Source: Fasciolopsis buskii (Eukaryota > Platyhelminthes > Trematoda > Plagiorchiida > Fasciolidae). Taken from it: a stretch of DNA of 64,000 nt. Where the stretch lies: positions 44,250-108,249 of the forward strand of contig LUCM01006144.1 of assembly GCA_008360955.1 (NCBI GenBank). The letters are read 5' to 3'. Both the position numbers and the translations under genes were made by a program. Position 1 is the stretch's first letter. Every line of letters starts with the position of its first letter. This document shows, piece by piece, positions 62,886-64,000 of this stretch. The notes beneath the pieces are model-generated. The model was not told where the DNA came from. It did no database searches and saw only the letters and a list, made by a program, of their open reading frames with translations.

Positions 62886-64000
62886 ATGCTGAAATTTGCA
62901 AACCTTTGCTTTTTCTCTCCATCATTAGGAAGACCTAATTTAACTTTCAGCTTCTCGGGGTGCGCTAATAAATATCCCCAGTCATGATTGCATCACACAA
63001 AAATGTTTACATATATCACAAGTCGCATTACAGACGAACAGTTATCGCGGCTTCGTCGAACGAACTAACGTTCACTCTCATCCCTTAATGAAACCACGAA
63101 ATAAATGACTACGAAATCTACGTTCAAGTTATTATTCACAAACGACAGTTTCCCGCTGATTTTATTCACTTCCGTCATTCCAATCTTAAGAAAGACAAAC
63201 TAAGAGTCATTAGCCACCGACTGAGAAGCCACGCCACTGCAAACCATAATGAGCACTTAAATTATGAAGCAAAACGTGAACCTTCCTTTAAAATTCCTAC
63301 TGTGCACATAGAGAAAACACACGGTGGAGATAAAACTAGCTTTCAATACTCAAGTCAAGTTGTCCCAGTATGTCAGGAAGAATTCTAAGAGGGATAGAAT
63401 TAGTCAGATATGATTATGGGTGGTGACGGGATTTGTGGTGTTATATGCAAAACCTGAATACACGAAACATATTGTTTCAATTGTTCTGTGGTCTAAGATT
63501 TCCATTGGAAGGGAGAGTGGGCCAGGCGAGTTGAATGGGAACCACAAGTTGTTTTTGAGCGCACAATGGGGGATTATGAACACGAATCGCAACCTTTTCG
63601 TGTTCACATCAAGAAGACGGCCCAATTCGGCGATCAGTACACAGGAAAGCCGCGTGGAATGGACAATACATCAACTTCCACAGTTTTGTATCTTATAGCG
63701 TCAAGAGGGACCTAATTAGATACCTCATAGTCAGAACAAAAAGAATATGCACAAAAGATATTCGTGAGCTGAACTGCAGACGATAAGAAAAGAAGCAGCA
63801 TCAGCTCAGTCATTCGTTGGTGATCCCATGCAGCAACTATTCACTGAAAGTGGTTCCCCAAGTAGATTATTCCATAAGATTTTCGGGACAGAAAAGGATG
63901 TTTCTAGGAGGACGGCGGTATAGAGAAAGCCAGTATACATATCTCTGTCATTCAAAGGTGGCGCGTTTGCGAAGATAGCACGACGAAGAATGACTAGCGT
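62886..64000. other. Unassigned right edge
   Basis: Nothing recognisable. Open frames on both strands near 63404-63698 overlap each other and lack motifs. Confidence 0.4.

Noticed and set aside
1..64000. CRISPR arrays, bacterial operons, phage or virus genes.
   Set aside because: No spaced direct-repeat arrays, no long uninterrupted coding, and clear spliceosomal introns. The repeats seen are microsatellites and eukaryotic retroelements.

Overview
This is an AT-rich, intron-dominated stretch of animal nuclear DNA. It holds one clearly recognisable protein-coding gene and many decayed repeats. The decayed RTE-like LINE, the Penelope-like element with its GIY-YIG domain, the tRNA-derived SINE-like pieces, the foldback repeats and the multi-kilobase introns suggest a parasitic flatworm, most likely a digenean trematode. 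That placement is an inference from repeat types and gene style. No marker gene fixes the species.

Layout: 1-296 is the 3' end of an RTE-like LINE that runs off the left edge. 7850-8520 is a second copy that keeps more of the reverse-transcriptase C-terminus. From 8521 to about 35.6 kb I see no gene I can defend, only microsatellites, palindromes, SINE-like and foldback repeats, and one weak minus-strand ORF (30073-30477) with a signal-peptide-like start. 35613-54684 is a tetraspanin gene on the plus strand. It has a TATA box, an acceptor-like site 21 nt before the ATG, and eight coding exons separated by introns of 1.5-3.7 kb. The exons join in frame to a 275-residue protein with four membrane segments, the CCG motif and six cysteines in the large loop. 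Intron 6 holds a candidate frame-breaking 62-nt exon and an 85-bp AT-rich palindrome. Intron 7 holds an antisense, 5'-truncated Penelope-like element between inverted arms. 55-64 kb is mostly unassigned, with SINE-like copies, a 104-nt foldback and two weak exon candidates.

Functionally, the tetraspanin would be a multi-pass membrane organiser. In trematodes such proteins are commonly found on the tegument surface and on vesicles. Everything else recognisable is selfish or relic DNA. Gene structure was read by eye from splice signals, frame and family motifs, with no transcript evidence. I found no previously undescribed multi-gene system. The most interesting candidates are the possible poison exon, the possible trans-splice acceptor and the foldback family.
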